A stretch of DNA of 64,000 nt from Elephas maximus indicus (taxonomy: Eukaryota > Chordata > Mammalia > Proboscidea > Elephantidae), in NCBI RefSeq assembly GCF_024166365.1, contig NC_064826.1, forward strand, positions 57,243,001-57,307,000, given 5' to 3'. A program made the position numbers and the translations under genes. Shown here piece by piece: positions 38,101 through 43,336 of the stretch (positions are counted from its first letter, which is position 1; the number at the start of each line of letters is the position of its first letter). Below the pieces are notes generated by a model, which made no database searches, was not told the origin of the DNA, and was given only the letters and a program-made list of their open reading frames with translations.

Positions 38101-41100
38101 TTTTTTAATTATCATATAAGCAGCTACATCCATTAGTTGGAAGCCAGATAGTTAGAAGACTAGACATAAATCAGACTTCAACCTTTATAATTAAATTTTT
38201 CTCCTTACCTGTAATGAAAAAAAAAAAATGTCGCTGTCAAGTCAATTGCAACTCATAGCGACCCTGTAGGACACAGTAGAGCTGCCTATAGGGTTTCTAA
38301 GGCTCTAATCTTTCCAGGAGCAGATTGCCATATCTTTGTCCTGCAGAGCCACGGGTGGGGTCAAACCACTGACCTTTTGGTTAGCATCCCAGTGCTTCAT
38401 CACTGCACCATAAGGGCTACCAATAATATGCTCTTTTTATATATGAAAATGATAGTGCACATGGGTAGGATACACACTGTGGGAGTCATAAATTTATAAC
38501 CAAAAGTTGGTCTTTTGTTTTGGGTTTTTTTTACATTTCACATTGGTTACTCGAGGAAGTTTGGGGACAAATTTACGAGTTGTTAAACAACATTCACTCA
38601 GTAAAATATCATGCTAGCCACTGAAGATACAAAATTTAGAAGTCTCAGTCCTAAATAGGTGCAGCCACTTCAGAAAGTCTTAACAGATTGTCAAAAGGTT
38701 AAGTATAGAGTTACCATATGACCTAGCAATTACAGTCTCAAGAATTCCAATCCCAGGTATATATCCAAGAGAAATGAAAGCATATGGCCACACAAAAACT
38801 TGTACACAAATGTTCATATACTATCAGTTAACCAACTTTTCAAATAAGAATCTTATTTTTCCTTCAGCTGAACATTGCTGTTGCTGTTGTTTTTCCTTAA
38901 AACAAAAAATTAATTCCTAAAATTATACTATGAAAAATCTGTTCAAGTAAGTAAACACTGCTGATTGTGCCTTTTCAGAAATGTGACGTCTTTTTTTTTT
39001 TTTTAACCAGAAGATTGCTACTGAGAAAGGATAAAGAGGGAATACGGGTGTGCTTTGTTACTGTACTAGAAGCAGTGGCTCATGTGACTACCACAGTGCC
39101 CTAAAACAGACAGGCTGAAACTGGATCATGGTGACACTCAGGAGTACAGAATGGGATAAATGCCTGTGCCTCAGCTAAACCACCATTCTAAGTACTGACT
39201 TAAACAATAAATATTGATACCATTTGTTTCATTCCCTACTTGCACTTTTAGGATTATTAAGTACATTCATGGCTAGTAAATTACGGTCAGTCCATTTTTG
39301 CAAGGTCCCTGGGTGGTACAGTTTGTGCTTGACTGCTCACCTAAAGGTTGGCAGTTTAAGTCAACCCAGCAATGCTACAGAAGAATATCTCGTGATGTGC
39401 TTCCATAAAGATTACAGCCCAGAAAACCTTATGGAGTTCTATTCTGTAATACTTGGGGTTACCATGAGCCGGAATCCACTCAACAGCAATGGGTTTTGGT
39501 TTTGGGGTGTAAAGGTGGGTTAATCAGTAGTCTGCTGCACCTGTGTTAAACTATCTCTTTCTTTTTCCTTTAGTCTTTCCATTTACAGCCCACTGGCACT
39601 CCAGGCACCTACTTACTTCAGACAGGCTCAAGCCAAGGCCTTCCCCTAACTCTGACCGCTAGTCCCACAGTAACCTTGACAGCCACTGCTCCTGCCTCTC
39701 CGGAACAGATCATCGTCCATGCTTTATCTGTATGTTGCATTACATAAATTCCTTGGTTTTTCTAGTTTATATAGATTATGTCACTAGAGATAAGATTTTC
39801 CTAGTATTTATAATACTGTAGAACCCATGTGCCTTCAATAGCATTATATCTAGGAGGAAAATAGATTTTGAGCACAGTTCAAGTATTTGAGTACTGCTAG
39901 GGACCAGGATTAGTTGATCCAAAATTATAACATAGTCCAGTTATTTAAACAATTCTTCCTACCACTATTGTTCCAGAAAATTTTGCACCATCACTTCTGC
40001 CTTCCCTGGGGTTTATCTTTCATCCCGTGTCTCCTTATATGAGACGAACTTACATTGGAGGAATAGAGACATTAGGAGAGCAAGGACCTCAGTGGGTAAA
40101 GGACAGGGGTTGCAGAAAAATCGTGATAAGAACATTACAGACTCAGAGGTAATGGGGTACCACCTATAGATGTCATTTGTTGCCTGTAACCTAAATTTAG
40201 TAGGTACTTCTTTATTTTGCCATTGATAGTTTTCTTTAATGTTTTATAGCCAGAACATTTGTTGAACACAAGTGACAATGTCACAGTACAGTGTCATACA
40301 CCAAGAGTCATCATTCAGACTGTTGCCACAGAGGACATCACTTCTTCCATATCCCAAGCAGAACTGACAGTAGATAGTGATATTCAGTCAGCTGATTTTC
40401 CCGAGCCTCCAGATGCGCTAGAAGCAGACACTTTCCCAGATGAAATCCATCAGCCTAAGATGACCGTAGAGCCATCATTTAATGATGCTCATGTATCCAA
40501 ATTCAGTGACCGAAATAGCACAGAACTGATGAATAGTGTTATGGTCAGAACAGAAGAAGGAATCTCTGACACCGACCTTAAACAGGAGGAGGAATCACCC
40601 TCTGATTTAGCCAGTGCTTATGGTACTGAGGTAAGTTATGCTTAAGGGAACTTACGCCCTCATGAGTTCCTGTCTCAAGCCTCAGATCTGCAGTTTGGAA
40701 AGGAGCCTAGAAATAATTCAGGGGGAACAGCCTCGGGTACCTTCCGTCTATCTTTAGACCCACAGAATAAAGTGCCAACTCCAACCTCGGAAGTATCGTT
40801 GCCAGCAGATGTGGGCATGCAAAGACATCTTGTGGCAGCCAGGAGGAATAAGAAAACCATGTCCTGTCTTACCACATTCCTCACTAAAACCTTTTCCCTC
40901 TCTACCTCCAACAGACTGAGAAATATTTATTGGAAATTTTTCCTAAGGGTGGTTAATAACGAGCTGTATAGGTCTTCAAGATTTGGCTTGAGAACCTCAC
41001 CCAACAGTGTAGCAGCAGTGTTTCTTGTTTATGTAACCTATAAATGAATTGGTTTTTTAAAGTTTCTTTTTGCTGATCTTTGATACATTAAACTATGAGG

Positions 41101-41699
41101 TTAAGATTTCTTTTGTCCATTTTTTACGACCTTAACTTTCATTTTATATTCTAATTTAAAAACGGATAACATTTGAGATTTAAGTCATAACAAACCTAGA
41201 AGTATTTGGGATATAAGTCAGAATCTCTTTTTTAAATATCATCTAGGATTTAGAGTCTCCTACCATAGAAGAACAAGTTGATCAAACAACAATCGATGAT
41301 GAAACAATACTTATTGTACCATCACCACATGGCTTTATCCAGGCATCTGATGTTATAGATTCTGTCTTGCCTTTGACAACACTAACAGGTACTGTAGCAC
41401 AACCCCATATGTGCCTGATAAATCTTAAGGGAAAAACCAGGCAGTCAGACATTTAATTCAGTTGTTCTAGTCTTTCTTGATCCAACAATGAAGGTACATT
41501 AGTAAAAGAGTGTTTAATCTAAATTCTTGAAATAGAATAGAGAATGCATACATACATTTAAGACTAACTTGTACCTTAACTTACTACAGATCCCATACTC
41601 CAGCATCATCGAGAAGAGTCAAATATCATTGGATCATCTTTGTGCAGTCCTGTTTCAGAAGACTCAAAGGATGTTGAAGACTTGGTAAACTGTCATTAG
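1992..41699 (+). CDS. DMTF1: DMTF1, cyclin D-binding Myb-like transcription factor 1 (16 coding exons)
   Basis: Nuclear DNA-binding protein known to activate the ARF promoter, bind D-type cyclins and act as a tumour suppressor. Joined coding segments: 1992-2100, 5142-5264, 12364-12458, 17933-18047, 22415-22491, 26295-26452, 27802-27834, 28739-28848, 31015-31243, 32457-32608, 33869-34078, 37927-38012, 39574-39729, 40250-40630, 41247-41388, 41590-41699. They total 2286 nt, 761 residues, with all phases consistent and no internal stop; human is 760 as I recall. Layout: acidic Ser/Glu-rich N-terminus (1-150), three Myb-like repeats at about 226-270, 274-334 and 337-393 with tryptophans 246, 276, 339, 364, 384 and 385, then a long Ser/Thr-rich transactivation region. 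The start has A at -3. The gene looks fully functional. Two alternative acceptors (28529, 28568) predict truncated isoforms. Confidence 0.97.
2731..2858 (-). mobile_element. AfroSINE, internally deleted
   Basis: tRNA-derived SINE in antisense. The head (GGTTAGCAGCC..CCACAAGGGTTTCC) and the tail-end motif are present, but the central block is missing. It is flanked by a visible target duplication, GTGCTTCTC(A/G)TAA, at 2711-2723 and about 2858-2870. A second tail fragment follows at about 2872-2931. Confidence 0.85.
3454..3535 (-). mobile_element. AfroSINE 3' fragment
   Basis: Antisense tail half: AAGTCGATTCTGATTCGTAG, then the block with TGTTCCATAGGGTTTCC. It joins directly to an RTE fragment at about 3536. 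Confidence 0.75.
3536..3778 (+). mobile_element. RTE-type LINE fragment (end of reverse transcriptase)
   Basis: Translates on the + strand to RTE C-terminal RT sequence, e.g. NQEIKRCIALGKSSAEDLFE and LAHAMVFSFASYSWESWTV, similar to the BovB/RTE family. It is 5'-truncated at the same element position as the fragment at the right end of the window, and ends near AGAAGAATCGATG. Confidence 0.8.
3886..4484 (-). mobile_element. AfroSINE split by an RTE 3'-end insertion
   Basis: Antisense SINE pieces at 3886-3980 and about 4372-4484 (ending CGCCACCAGGGCTCC) flank RTE 3' sequence at about 3981-4372. The RTE part reads on the + strand (ATTGATGCCTTTGAATTATG; RRMRLNTLDMFSGG) and ends GGATGGCGCCTAACAAAAGC. 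Both breakpoints lie mid-SINE, so the order of insertion is readable. Confidence 0.8.
4540..4805 (+). mobile_element. L2 LINE 3' end
   Basis: Typical L2 3' terminus: ending CATAGTAGGTACTCAATAAA then TATTTG near 4797, preceded by the CTCCTCC..GCCTCGAAAG part. Ancient mammalian LINE, degraded. Confidence 0.7.
5142..5264 (+). CDS. DMTF1: DMTF1 coding exon 2
   Basis: Acceptor TTCGTTAG ends at 5141; donor C|GTAAGT. Encodes residues 37-77 including the acidic run EADEVDSEDSTEPPHKRLCL. The basic patch within HKRLCL could contribute to nuclear import (inference). Phase 1 in, phase 1 out. Confidence 0.95.
5583..5783 (-). mobile_element. AfroSINE, long subtype
   Basis: Antisense, about 200 bp, with both the SINE tail block and the extra middle block (TCTTTACAGGAGCAGACTGC) that separates the long from the short subtype. 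Head ends GCCACTGTGCCCCCT. Confidence 0.85.
5850..6185 (-). mobile_element. MIR interrupted by a long-subtype AfroSINE
   Basis: MIR-like sequence (TTACCCCGATTTTATAGATG..ACACAGAG) stops near 5926 and resumes near 6130 (AATAACTTGCCTAAAATCAT). Between them, 5930-6128 is an antisense AfroSINE ending GCGCCACCAGGGTTCC. The SINE is therefore younger. Confidence 0.7.
6190..8150. other. DMTF1 intron, no recognised feature
   Basis: About 2 kb of intron with no exon and no repeat named with confidence. The pyrimidine-rich part from about 7540 may be a worn LINE. A direct 16-bp duplication (TTAACGTATGTAAGAT) sits at 7422-7453. Confidence 0.5.
8156..8338 (+). mobile_element. AfroSINE, long subtype
   Basis: Sense copy: CTGGTGGCACAGTGGTTAAG A-box-like head, GGCAGTTCGAACCCACC B box, CTTCCGGAAAGATTCATAGC middle block, tail GAGTCAGAATCGACTCGACA. 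Seven or so bases are missing in the head. Confidence 0.9.
8362..8506 (+). mobile_element. AfroSINE, short subtype
   Basis: Sense copy right after the previous one: GGTGGCATAGTGGTTGAGAG, CAGTTTGAATCTACCAGGCG, then GGTTCTACTCTGTCCCATAG; the tail lacks part of the GTCGACTC block. Confidence 0.9.
8540..9665 (+). mobile_element. L2 LINE, RT-region fragment, with SINE insertion
   Basis: Degenerate L2 in sense: CCTTCTTGTTGCTAAATCCA corresponds to L2 protein LLVAKSNG, followed by worn RT sequence, and CAGATTTATTCCAGCCCAGG matches the later L2 region. It is broken at 9467-9637 by an AfroSINE and resumes with TCTAGATATTCAG. Recognised from memory of L2 consensus. Confidence 0.7.
9467..9637 (-). mobile_element. 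AfroSINE, short subtype
   Basis: Antisense with an A-rich tail (as AAAA at 9467-9481), GTCGAGTCGATCCCAACTCA, GAACTGTCCCATAGGGTTTC, head ending TACCACCAGGGTTCC. Inserted in the L2. Confidence 0.9.
9690..10690 (-). mobile_element. ERV-type long terminal repeat, antisense to DMTF1 (probable)
   Basis: On the minus strand there is a CCAAT box (10391-10395), two octamers ATGCAAAT (10378-10385 and 10352-10359), a purine-rich stretch, then a poly(A) signal AATAAA (9869-9874). This is the order of an LTR promoter and R region. No gag/pol/env reading frame is seen nearby, so it looks like a solo LTR. Ends are uncertain; family not identified. The 122-133 aa open frames here are chance. Confidence 0.55.
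10815..11480 (-). mobile_element. Second LTR-like or repeat block, unclassified
   Basis: Moderately GC-rich block with a minus-strand AATAAA at about 10849-10854 close to its left edge, adjoining the previous LTR. It looks like interspersed-repeat sequence but I cannot name the family and see no coding frame with family motifs. Confidence 0.3.
11570..12240 (+). mobile_element. L2 LINE 3' region
   Basis: Sense L2 3' part: CAATGGCTTCCCCTCTCTGA, GTAAGGCCCCACACAATCTC, GCTTTCCCCCAAGATGTCAG, AAGCTCCATGAAGGGAAGCT, ending with the degraded ATAAATATGTTTAACAGATG. Interrupted by a T-run at 12050. Confidence 0.85.
12364..12458 (+). CDS. DMTF1: DMTF1 coding exon 3
   Basis: Chosen acceptor is TTGAAG ending at 12363, giving LSENDQSF after joining, the family reading. 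A second AG six bases downstream (12368-12369) would keep the frame but replace three residues by one Gln. Donor CAG|GTATAG at 12459. Ends in phase 0 at residue 109. Confidence 0.93.
12460..14095. other. DMTF1 intron, no recognised feature
   Basis: AT-rich intronic sequence. I see no exon, stable hairpin or repeat family that I can name. Confidence 0.5.
14100..14545 (+). mobile_element. Poly(A)-tailed afrotherian repeat, copy 1 (possible L1 3'UTR)
   Basis: Homologous to 35410-36215: shared landmarks are the ACAAAGATTAGACTGGACTA part, GGGACAGGAGCTGGT, and the 3' end GTAAACTTTCACTTAAAGCA before an A-rich tail. More diverged and shorter than the other copy. The family name is not known to me; an L1 3'UTR is the likeliest explanation. 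Confidence 0.55.
14579..15062 (-). mobile_element. MaLR-like solo LTR A (antisense)
   Basis: 484 bp with TG...CA ends, flanked by the 5-bp duplication GGAGT (14574-14578 and 15063-15067). On the minus strand it reads TTATGGACTGAATTGTGTCC ... GAATAAATTTCTGCTTG ... ACTAAGACA, the layout of ERVL-MaLR LTRs with a poly(A) signal near the 3' end. Family named by resemblance. Confidence 0.8.
15068..15721 (+). mobile_element. MaLR-like solo LTR B (sense)
   Basis: 654 bp, TG...CA, flanked by GGAGT on both sides (15063-15067 and 15722-15726). Homologous to LTR A but in the opposite orientation, five bases away. It reads TGTCATGGATTGAATTGGGT, CATCCTTTGGACCTG, GAGTAAATTTCTGTTTGTTA. It contains a run of more than 20 G broken by single C (15423-15461). 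Confidence 0.85.
15421..15462 (+). repeat. Poly-G tract, G-quadruplex candidate
   Basis: GGGC, then an uninterrupted G run, then GCGGGTAGGGGCGGGGG within LTR B. Many G-triplets on the coding strand of DMTF1 intron. Confidence 0.85.
16112..16508 (-). mobile_element. MaLR-like LTR C (antisense)
   Basis: Third member of the same LTR family in this intron: TGTCTTAGTTATCTAATGTT, GAAATACCACAAGTGGGTGG, ending AGTTCAATCCGTAACGG. Shorter, lacking part of the middle. Confidence 0.75.
16510..17932. other. DMTF1 intron, no recognised feature
   Basis: AT-rich intron up to the 17933 exon. A-runs at about 16698-16709 and 17858-17873. Nothing coding recognised. Confidence 0.5.
17933..18047 (+). CDS. DMTF1: DMTF1 coding exon 4
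   Basis: Acceptor CTTTCAAG ends at 17932; donor AAAG|GTGTGG. Residues 110-147, containing ILQNEQLDEI and the segment AWFTTKEDKDSLTNK. Phase 0 in, phase 1 out. Confidence 0.95.
21455..21606 (-). mobile_element. AfroSINE, short subtype, inside the RTE
   Basis: Antisense, well preserved (GTGCCGTCGAGTCAATTCTG, GAACTGCCCCATAGAGTTTC, GCACCTGGCGGATTCGAACT). It follows CAAGCCACCACC at about 21426-21437. Confidence 0.9.
21621..21776 (-). mobile_element. AfroSINE, short subtype, second tandem copy
   Basis: Same orientation and subtype as the preceding copy, separated by AAGCCACCACATCC. AGGCCACCACAGTACGACA follows. The three GCCACCAC copies mark target duplications within the RTE 5' region. Confidence 0.9.
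21830..23880. other. DMTF1 introns around the 22415 exon, no recognised feature
   Basis: Outside the exon at 22415-22491, AT-rich intron sequence. I cannot assign 23200-23520 to a repeat family. No gene seen. Confidence 0.5.
22415..22491 (+). CDS. DMTF1: DMTF1 coding exon 5
   Basis: Acceptor TTTTAAAG ends at 22414; donor AAG|GTATTT. Residues 148-173, GHKWKQGMWSKEEIDILM and on. Opens the region leading into the Myb-like repeats; the W-S-K-E-E pattern resembles the start of a SANT helix. Confidence 0.95.
23885..26080 (-). mobile_element. Old L1 LINE, ORF2 region, degraded
   Basis: T-rich on the + strand, as expected for antisense L1. Landmarks: TTGATTGGAATTCCATTGAG near 24787, CCAAATTTTGGCTTTAAATA near 25941, AAGCCATCAGGGCCTGGTGT near 25628, all recognisable L1 ORF2 complements. 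No surviving reading frame of length. Confidence 0.75.
26295..26452 (+). CDS. DMTF1: DMTF1 coding exon 6
   Basis: Acceptor CATTTAG ends at 26294; donor GGAAA|GTATGA. Residues 174-225, starting ARGIKDATEIIFEMSKDE and ending near DDRNHVG. Phase 2 out. Confidence 0.95.
27802..27834 (+). CDS. DMTF1: DMTF1 coding exon 7, 33-nt microexon
   Basis: Only 33 nt. Acceptor TTTCTAG ends at 27801; donor GA|GTAAGT. Adds YTPEEIEKLK and completes flanking codons, forming helix 1 of the first Myb-like repeat. Length divisible by three, so skipping would remove 11 residues without a frameshift. Confidence 0.94.
28529..28679 (+). CDS. DMTF1: Alternative 5' extension of DMTF1 exon 10: gamma and beta isoform tails
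   Basis: Two strong acceptors lie in the intron before the 28739 exon: GACCCAG ending at 28528, and a T-rich tract plus CCCACAG ending at 28567. Joined to the 27834 donor, the first gives 50 new residues (E-K-K-A-I ... R-M-K-N-K) and stop TGA 28677-28679, total 286. The second gives 37 new residues (E-Q-L-W ...) to the same stop, total 273. Human DMTF1 gamma and beta are 285 and 272 residues as I recall, and the 13-residue difference matches exactly. The isoforms lack the complete Myb region; beta is known to antagonise the full-length protein. The mRNA would carry on into 28739-28848. Confidence 0.85.
28739..28848 (+). CDS. DMTF1: DMTF1 coding exon 8 (gene exon 10), rest of Myb-like repeat 1
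   Basis: Acceptor TGTTTTAG ends at 28738; donor CAG|GTACTG. Residues 237-273: LRIKHGNDWATIGAALGRSA and the recognition-helix segment SSVKDRCRLMKDTCNT. This is the exon whose upstream alternative acceptors produce the short isoforms. Confidence 0.96.
29723..29991. repeat. Long inverted repeat: two 128-bp arms, 13-bp loop
   Basis: Left arm 29723-29850 and right arm 29864-29991 are the same length. Aligned as reverse complements without gaps they differ at about 22 of 128 positions by hand count. Arms begin GGCCAGCTTAA and include GAGCTTTAGATTAGGATG / AAGCTTTAGATTAGGATG. The loop is ATGGCCAGCCTGA. It lies in the DMTF1 intron between the 28848 and 31015 exons. It may be a palindromic DNA transposon relic; family not identified. 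Confidence 0.9.
30135..30215 (+). mobile_element. L2 3' terminus fragment
   Basis: CCAGAACTGTGCCTAACATG ... TATTTGTTGAATGAATGAAT, the classical L2/MIR-like LINE end. Confidence 0.65.
31015..31243 (+). CDS. DMTF1: DMTF1 coding exon 9, Myb-like repeat 2
   Basis: Acceptor CTTTCAG ends at 31014; donor CAG|GTTTGT. Residues 274-349: GKWTEEEEKRLAEVVHEL, then SWAAVAERVGTRSEKQCRSK with the W-L-N-Y recognition-helix pattern, then the start of repeat 3 (TEWTKEDEISLIV). Strongest Myb similarity in the gene. Confidence 0.96.
31244..32456. other. DMTF1 intron, no recognised feature
   Basis: No exon. A possible MIR remnant at about 32060-32130 (TTTTATAAATGGAAAAGCTC). Otherwise nothing assigned. Confidence 0.45.
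32457..32608 (+). CDS. DMTF1: DMTF1 coding exon 10, Myb-like repeat 3
   Basis: Acceptor CCTGTAG ends at 32456; donor CCTG|GTAATG. Residues 350-400, from IAELDVADENDINWDLLAEG to RSKWWTIKRQIANHKDVSFP. Aromatic residues W364, W371, W379, W384 and W385 mark the repeat. Confidence 0.96.
32609..33868. other. DMTF1 intron, no recognised feature
   Basis: AT-rich intron, nothing recognised apart from the splice signals at its ends. Confidence 0.5.
33869..34078 (+). CDS. DMTF1: DMTF1 coding exon 11
   Basis: Acceptor CCCTTCAG ends at 33868; donor TT|GTAAGT. Residues 401-470: LIKGLKQLHENQKNN, a Ser/Asn-rich linker, then VQHVQIRVARLEENTA. The open frame extends upstream of the acceptor by chance; the splice site and family identity set the boundary. 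Confidence 0.95.
34391..34441. repeat. Short near-perfect hairpin, 22-bp arms
   Basis: Arms 34391-34412 and 34420-34441 pair with one mismatch around the 7-nt loop CACCAGA. The loop and inner arms also contain a repeated TCACCAGAAT unit. Confidence 0.85.
35405..36215 (+). mobile_element. Poly(A)-tailed afrotherian repeat, copy 2 (possible L1 3'UTR)
   Basis: About 800 bp, better preserved than the copy at 14100. Landmarks: TGTCTGGGGTCTTAAAAGCC, GGCACACCAGCCCAGGGGCA, 3' end GTTCTGTAAACCTTCATCTA then an A-rich tail at 36199-36215. No long reading frame with known motifs. Most likely the 3' portion of an afrotherian L1, but not proven here. Confidence 0.6.
36859..37020 (+). mobile_element. AfroSINE, short subtype
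   Basis: Sense copy: GAGCCCTGGTGGCATGATGG, CCAAAAGGTTGGCAGTTTAA, GGGGCAGTTCTACTCTGCCC, tail CAATTGAACAGCAATGGG followed by a T-rich end. Confidence 0.9.
37327..37552 (+). mobile_element. hAT-like non-autonomous DNA transposon
   Basis: Begins CAGGGGTTGGCAAATC and ends GTTTGCAGACTCCTG, imperfect terminal inverted repeats of about 15 bp. Interior GGGGCCAGATATTAAATATT and ATGAATGGGCATGGCTG match a common mammalian MER element. A fragment of the same family begins at 36295 (GGGGTCAGCAAACTTTTTCA). Confidence 0.7.
37561..37729 (-). mobile_element. AfroSINE, short subtype, with target duplication
   Basis: Antisense, well preserved (CTGCCGTTGAGTCGATTCCG ... TACACCACCAGGGTTTCC). It is flanked by CTGATCCCTGTC (37549-37560) and CTGATCCCCGCC (37729-37740), an insertion-site duplication at the end of the hAT-like element. 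Confidence 0.92.
37927..38012 (+). CDS. DMTF1: DMTF1 coding exon 12
   Basis: Acceptor TTTTCCACAG ends at 37926; donor CCA|GTGAGT. Residues 471-499, with TVDSETITLNSGTLQTFEIL. Ends in phase 0. Confidence 0.95.
38223..38422 (-). mobile_element. AfroSINE, long subtype
   Basis: Antisense: GTCGCTGTCAAGTCAATTGC, CCAGGAGCAGATTGCCATAT middle block, head GCACCATAAGGGCTACC. Preceded by an A-run. Confidence 0.85.
38655..38820 (+). mobile_element. L1 LINE 3' ORF2 fragment
   Basis: Sense: GAGTTACCATATGACCTAGC, CCAGGTATATATCCAAGAGA, ACTTGTACACAAATGTTCAT, a very recognisable L1 segment near the end of ORF2. Confidence 0.85.
39303..39508 (+). mobile_element. AfroSINE, long subtype, diverged
   Basis: Sense copy ending 65 nt before the 39574 exon: GGTCCCTGGGTGGTACAGTT, ATAAAGATTACAGCCCAG, GAGCCGGAATCCACTCAACA. 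Confidence 0.8.
39574..39729 (+). CDS. DMTF1: DMTF1 coding exon 13
   Basis: Acceptor TTCCTTTAG ends at 39573; donor TCT|GTATGT. Residues 500-551: SFHLQPTGTPGTYLLQT then a Thr/Ala-rich stretch ending EQIIVHALS. Symmetric phase 0 exon of 52 codons. Confidence 0.95.
40250..40630 (+). CDS. DMTF1: DMTF1 coding exon 14 (largest), transactivation region
   Basis: Acceptor GTTTTATAG ends at 40249; donor GAG|GTAAGT. 127 codons (552-678): PEHLLNTSDNVTVQCHTPRV, then acidic Ser/Asp/Glu-rich sequence (EPPDALEADTFPDEIHQPKM, TDLKQEEESPSDL). Symmetric phase 0 exon. Confidence 0.96.
41247..41388 (+). CDS. DMTF1: DMTF1 coding exon 15
   Basis: Acceptor TCATCTAG ends at 41246; donor ACAG|GTACTG. Residues 679-725, DLESPTIEEQVDQTTIDDET then ILIVPSPHGFIQASDVID. 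Confidence 0.95.
41590..41699 (+). CDS. DMTF1: DMTF1 coding exon 16 (stop)
   Basis: Acceptor TTACTACAG ends at 41589. Residues 726-761, ending EDSKDVEDLVNCH followed by TAG at 41697-41699. The C-terminal end agrees with the family. Confidence 0.96.
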
Positions 41700-42747
41700 G
41701 TGATTCTTAGAAACAGGGTAGTTTAAGCAAAGAAGCCGCACTGTTGATTGTAACATCTCCAATCTAGGAGCAACTCCCAAGAGGCTTAATTTACCATTCC
41801 TCTGGCTTTTAAATAACTATAGTGCTTAAACCATGCACATTGTTGCTGCTATGACTTTTTACCTCCTTTAAGTATAACATCTGAAGCCCAGTTTATAACT
41901 GTAGTTTTGGAGTGTGGGGGCTTTAACTGCATAGATCTGTATGTTTAGTGTTAATTTGTCAGTGGGGAACTTCATTCACTTCAGCTACTACTGCGAAAAT
42001 TTTAAAAGCACCAAAGCTTAACCACTCTGGTTTAAAAGCAGGAGTCGTCATCTCTAAAGATTAGATATGGCTCTCTATCCAGTCTTAAGTAGGCCTGGTT
42101 ATATTCCAGGGAAGTCACATCAACATGGTCTAGAGCTTATCAGTGGCCTTCTTAAAAAAGATTAGGAATCATTAGTTTGAGACTTGACCAGAATACAGAG
42201 AGACCTAGGAGGTGACTTTGTGGCAGTTACTTTGGGTTTACCCATTGCTGGCAGTGGGAGCTGATTTAGGCAGGGTGAAGAGGAAAGCATTAAAAAGGTT
42301 AAGAAAAGTCACTACAGGTTTTTTTAAGTTACTTTTAAAGGGAATATAGATGAGAGTAGTAACAAACCACACCAGAAGCTAAGCAGAACTTTCAAATCCC
42401 CCCCCGCCGCCCACCACTGTCATCAGTTTACCAAGTTAGCACTTTGAAGTAAAATTAAACTAAATTAGGAAGGTGGTAATGTTGCCTGCCCTTGATACCA
42501 TGATTGTTTGTTACATGTTTTGCTGTATAAATTACCAAGAAAAGTTGAGGGGGGCATTAGAGTTTTCCATTCATTTAGTGTATTAGCTGGTGGGGTACAG
42601 CGTAAACTTCTCCTTCTCAAGCAATGCAATTTGAAACAAAACAGAACAAAATTTTCTACAATAAAAGGAAACAAATCAAGAGTCATTCCTATCCTGGAGA
42701 AGGTTTAGCCTCTATAGAAAAGTCACAAAAAACCTTGTATAAATTAT

Positions 42748-42757
42748 TTTATTTATT
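42748..42757 (-). terminator. TMEM243: TMEM243 poly(A) signals (two overlapping AATAAA)
   Basis: On the minus strand the sequence reads AATAAATAAAAT, two overlapping canonical hexamers about 460 nt past the stop. A T-rich, TTTTTTGTGACTTTT-like downstream element follows on that strand at about 42719-42733. Predicted cleavage near 42735. Confidence 0.7.
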
Positions 42758-42887
42758 ATTGTAATTAGATCTTCACAATCAAAGTTGTCTTTTCACCGTC
42801 TGTGTTTTGTTAACGTGATATTAAATTGTAGTTACAAGCGAAAGTTGGTTGCATAGGGAACAATAATTGTATATTCCGTTTAACAGA

Positions 42888-42893
42888 AATAAA
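42888..42893 (+). terminator. DMTF1: DMTF1 poly(A) signal AATAAA
   Basis: Canonical hexamer, the best one after the stop on this strand, followed by a GT/T-containing stretch. Cleavage is expected around 42905-42920, inside the TMEM243 3'UTR on the opposite strand. Confidence 0.7.
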
Positions 42894-43213
42894 AATATTT
42901 GTCTTAAAATGCAAGATTTTGTTACATAGCCTTTTCGCCATGCAATTACATTATAAAAAATTTAATTTCAAAGGTGAAAATTACTTGTGCTATTTGAACT
43001 TTGAGTTGGAATGTTAAAGCTTCTTAAAGAAAAAGCAAAGTGATCTATGATATGTCTCCCCTGCAAGAGGGAATTTAGATTTACAATTAACATGAAAATC
43101 ATGTATCAGACTCCTCCTACAGGAGATTCTGCAGCATACTTTATCCAGCTCTATTCACAGTCCTCATATACAGTTTTGAAGAGTTCTGGTAAGTATTTTT
43201 CTCCTTGGCAGCC

Positions 43214-43336
43214 TCACTTTCCCACATCATGGAAGTACAGGTTTGCACATATACATAACATGATAATAGAAAATAAGATATAGTAGATTAGATTTCTAAA
43301 TTTCGGTTCTAAGTCTCCTTGCCGATACCAGTAGAT
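43214..43336 (-). CDS. TMEM243: TMEM243 coding exon 4 (stop)
   Basis: Acceptor TTCTTTTAG then ATC TAC. Encodes IYWYRQGDLEPKFRNLIYYI, then the third span, ending YFHDVGK with TGA at 43214-43216. The 3'UTR continues to about 42735. Confidence 0.95.
   Translation of the reverse strand: MYWYRQGDLEPKFRNLIYYILFSIIMLCICANLYFHDVGK

Larger units (their letters stand above)
41700..42910 (+). other. DMTF1: DMTF1 3'UTR (predicted)
   Basis: About 1.2 kb without coding potential downstream of the stop, with no obvious interspersed repeat. It holds a C-rich tract near 42399-42413. The end is set by the AATAAA at 42888-42893, assuming cleavage 10-30 nt further on; the exact end is inferred. Confidence 0.75.
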
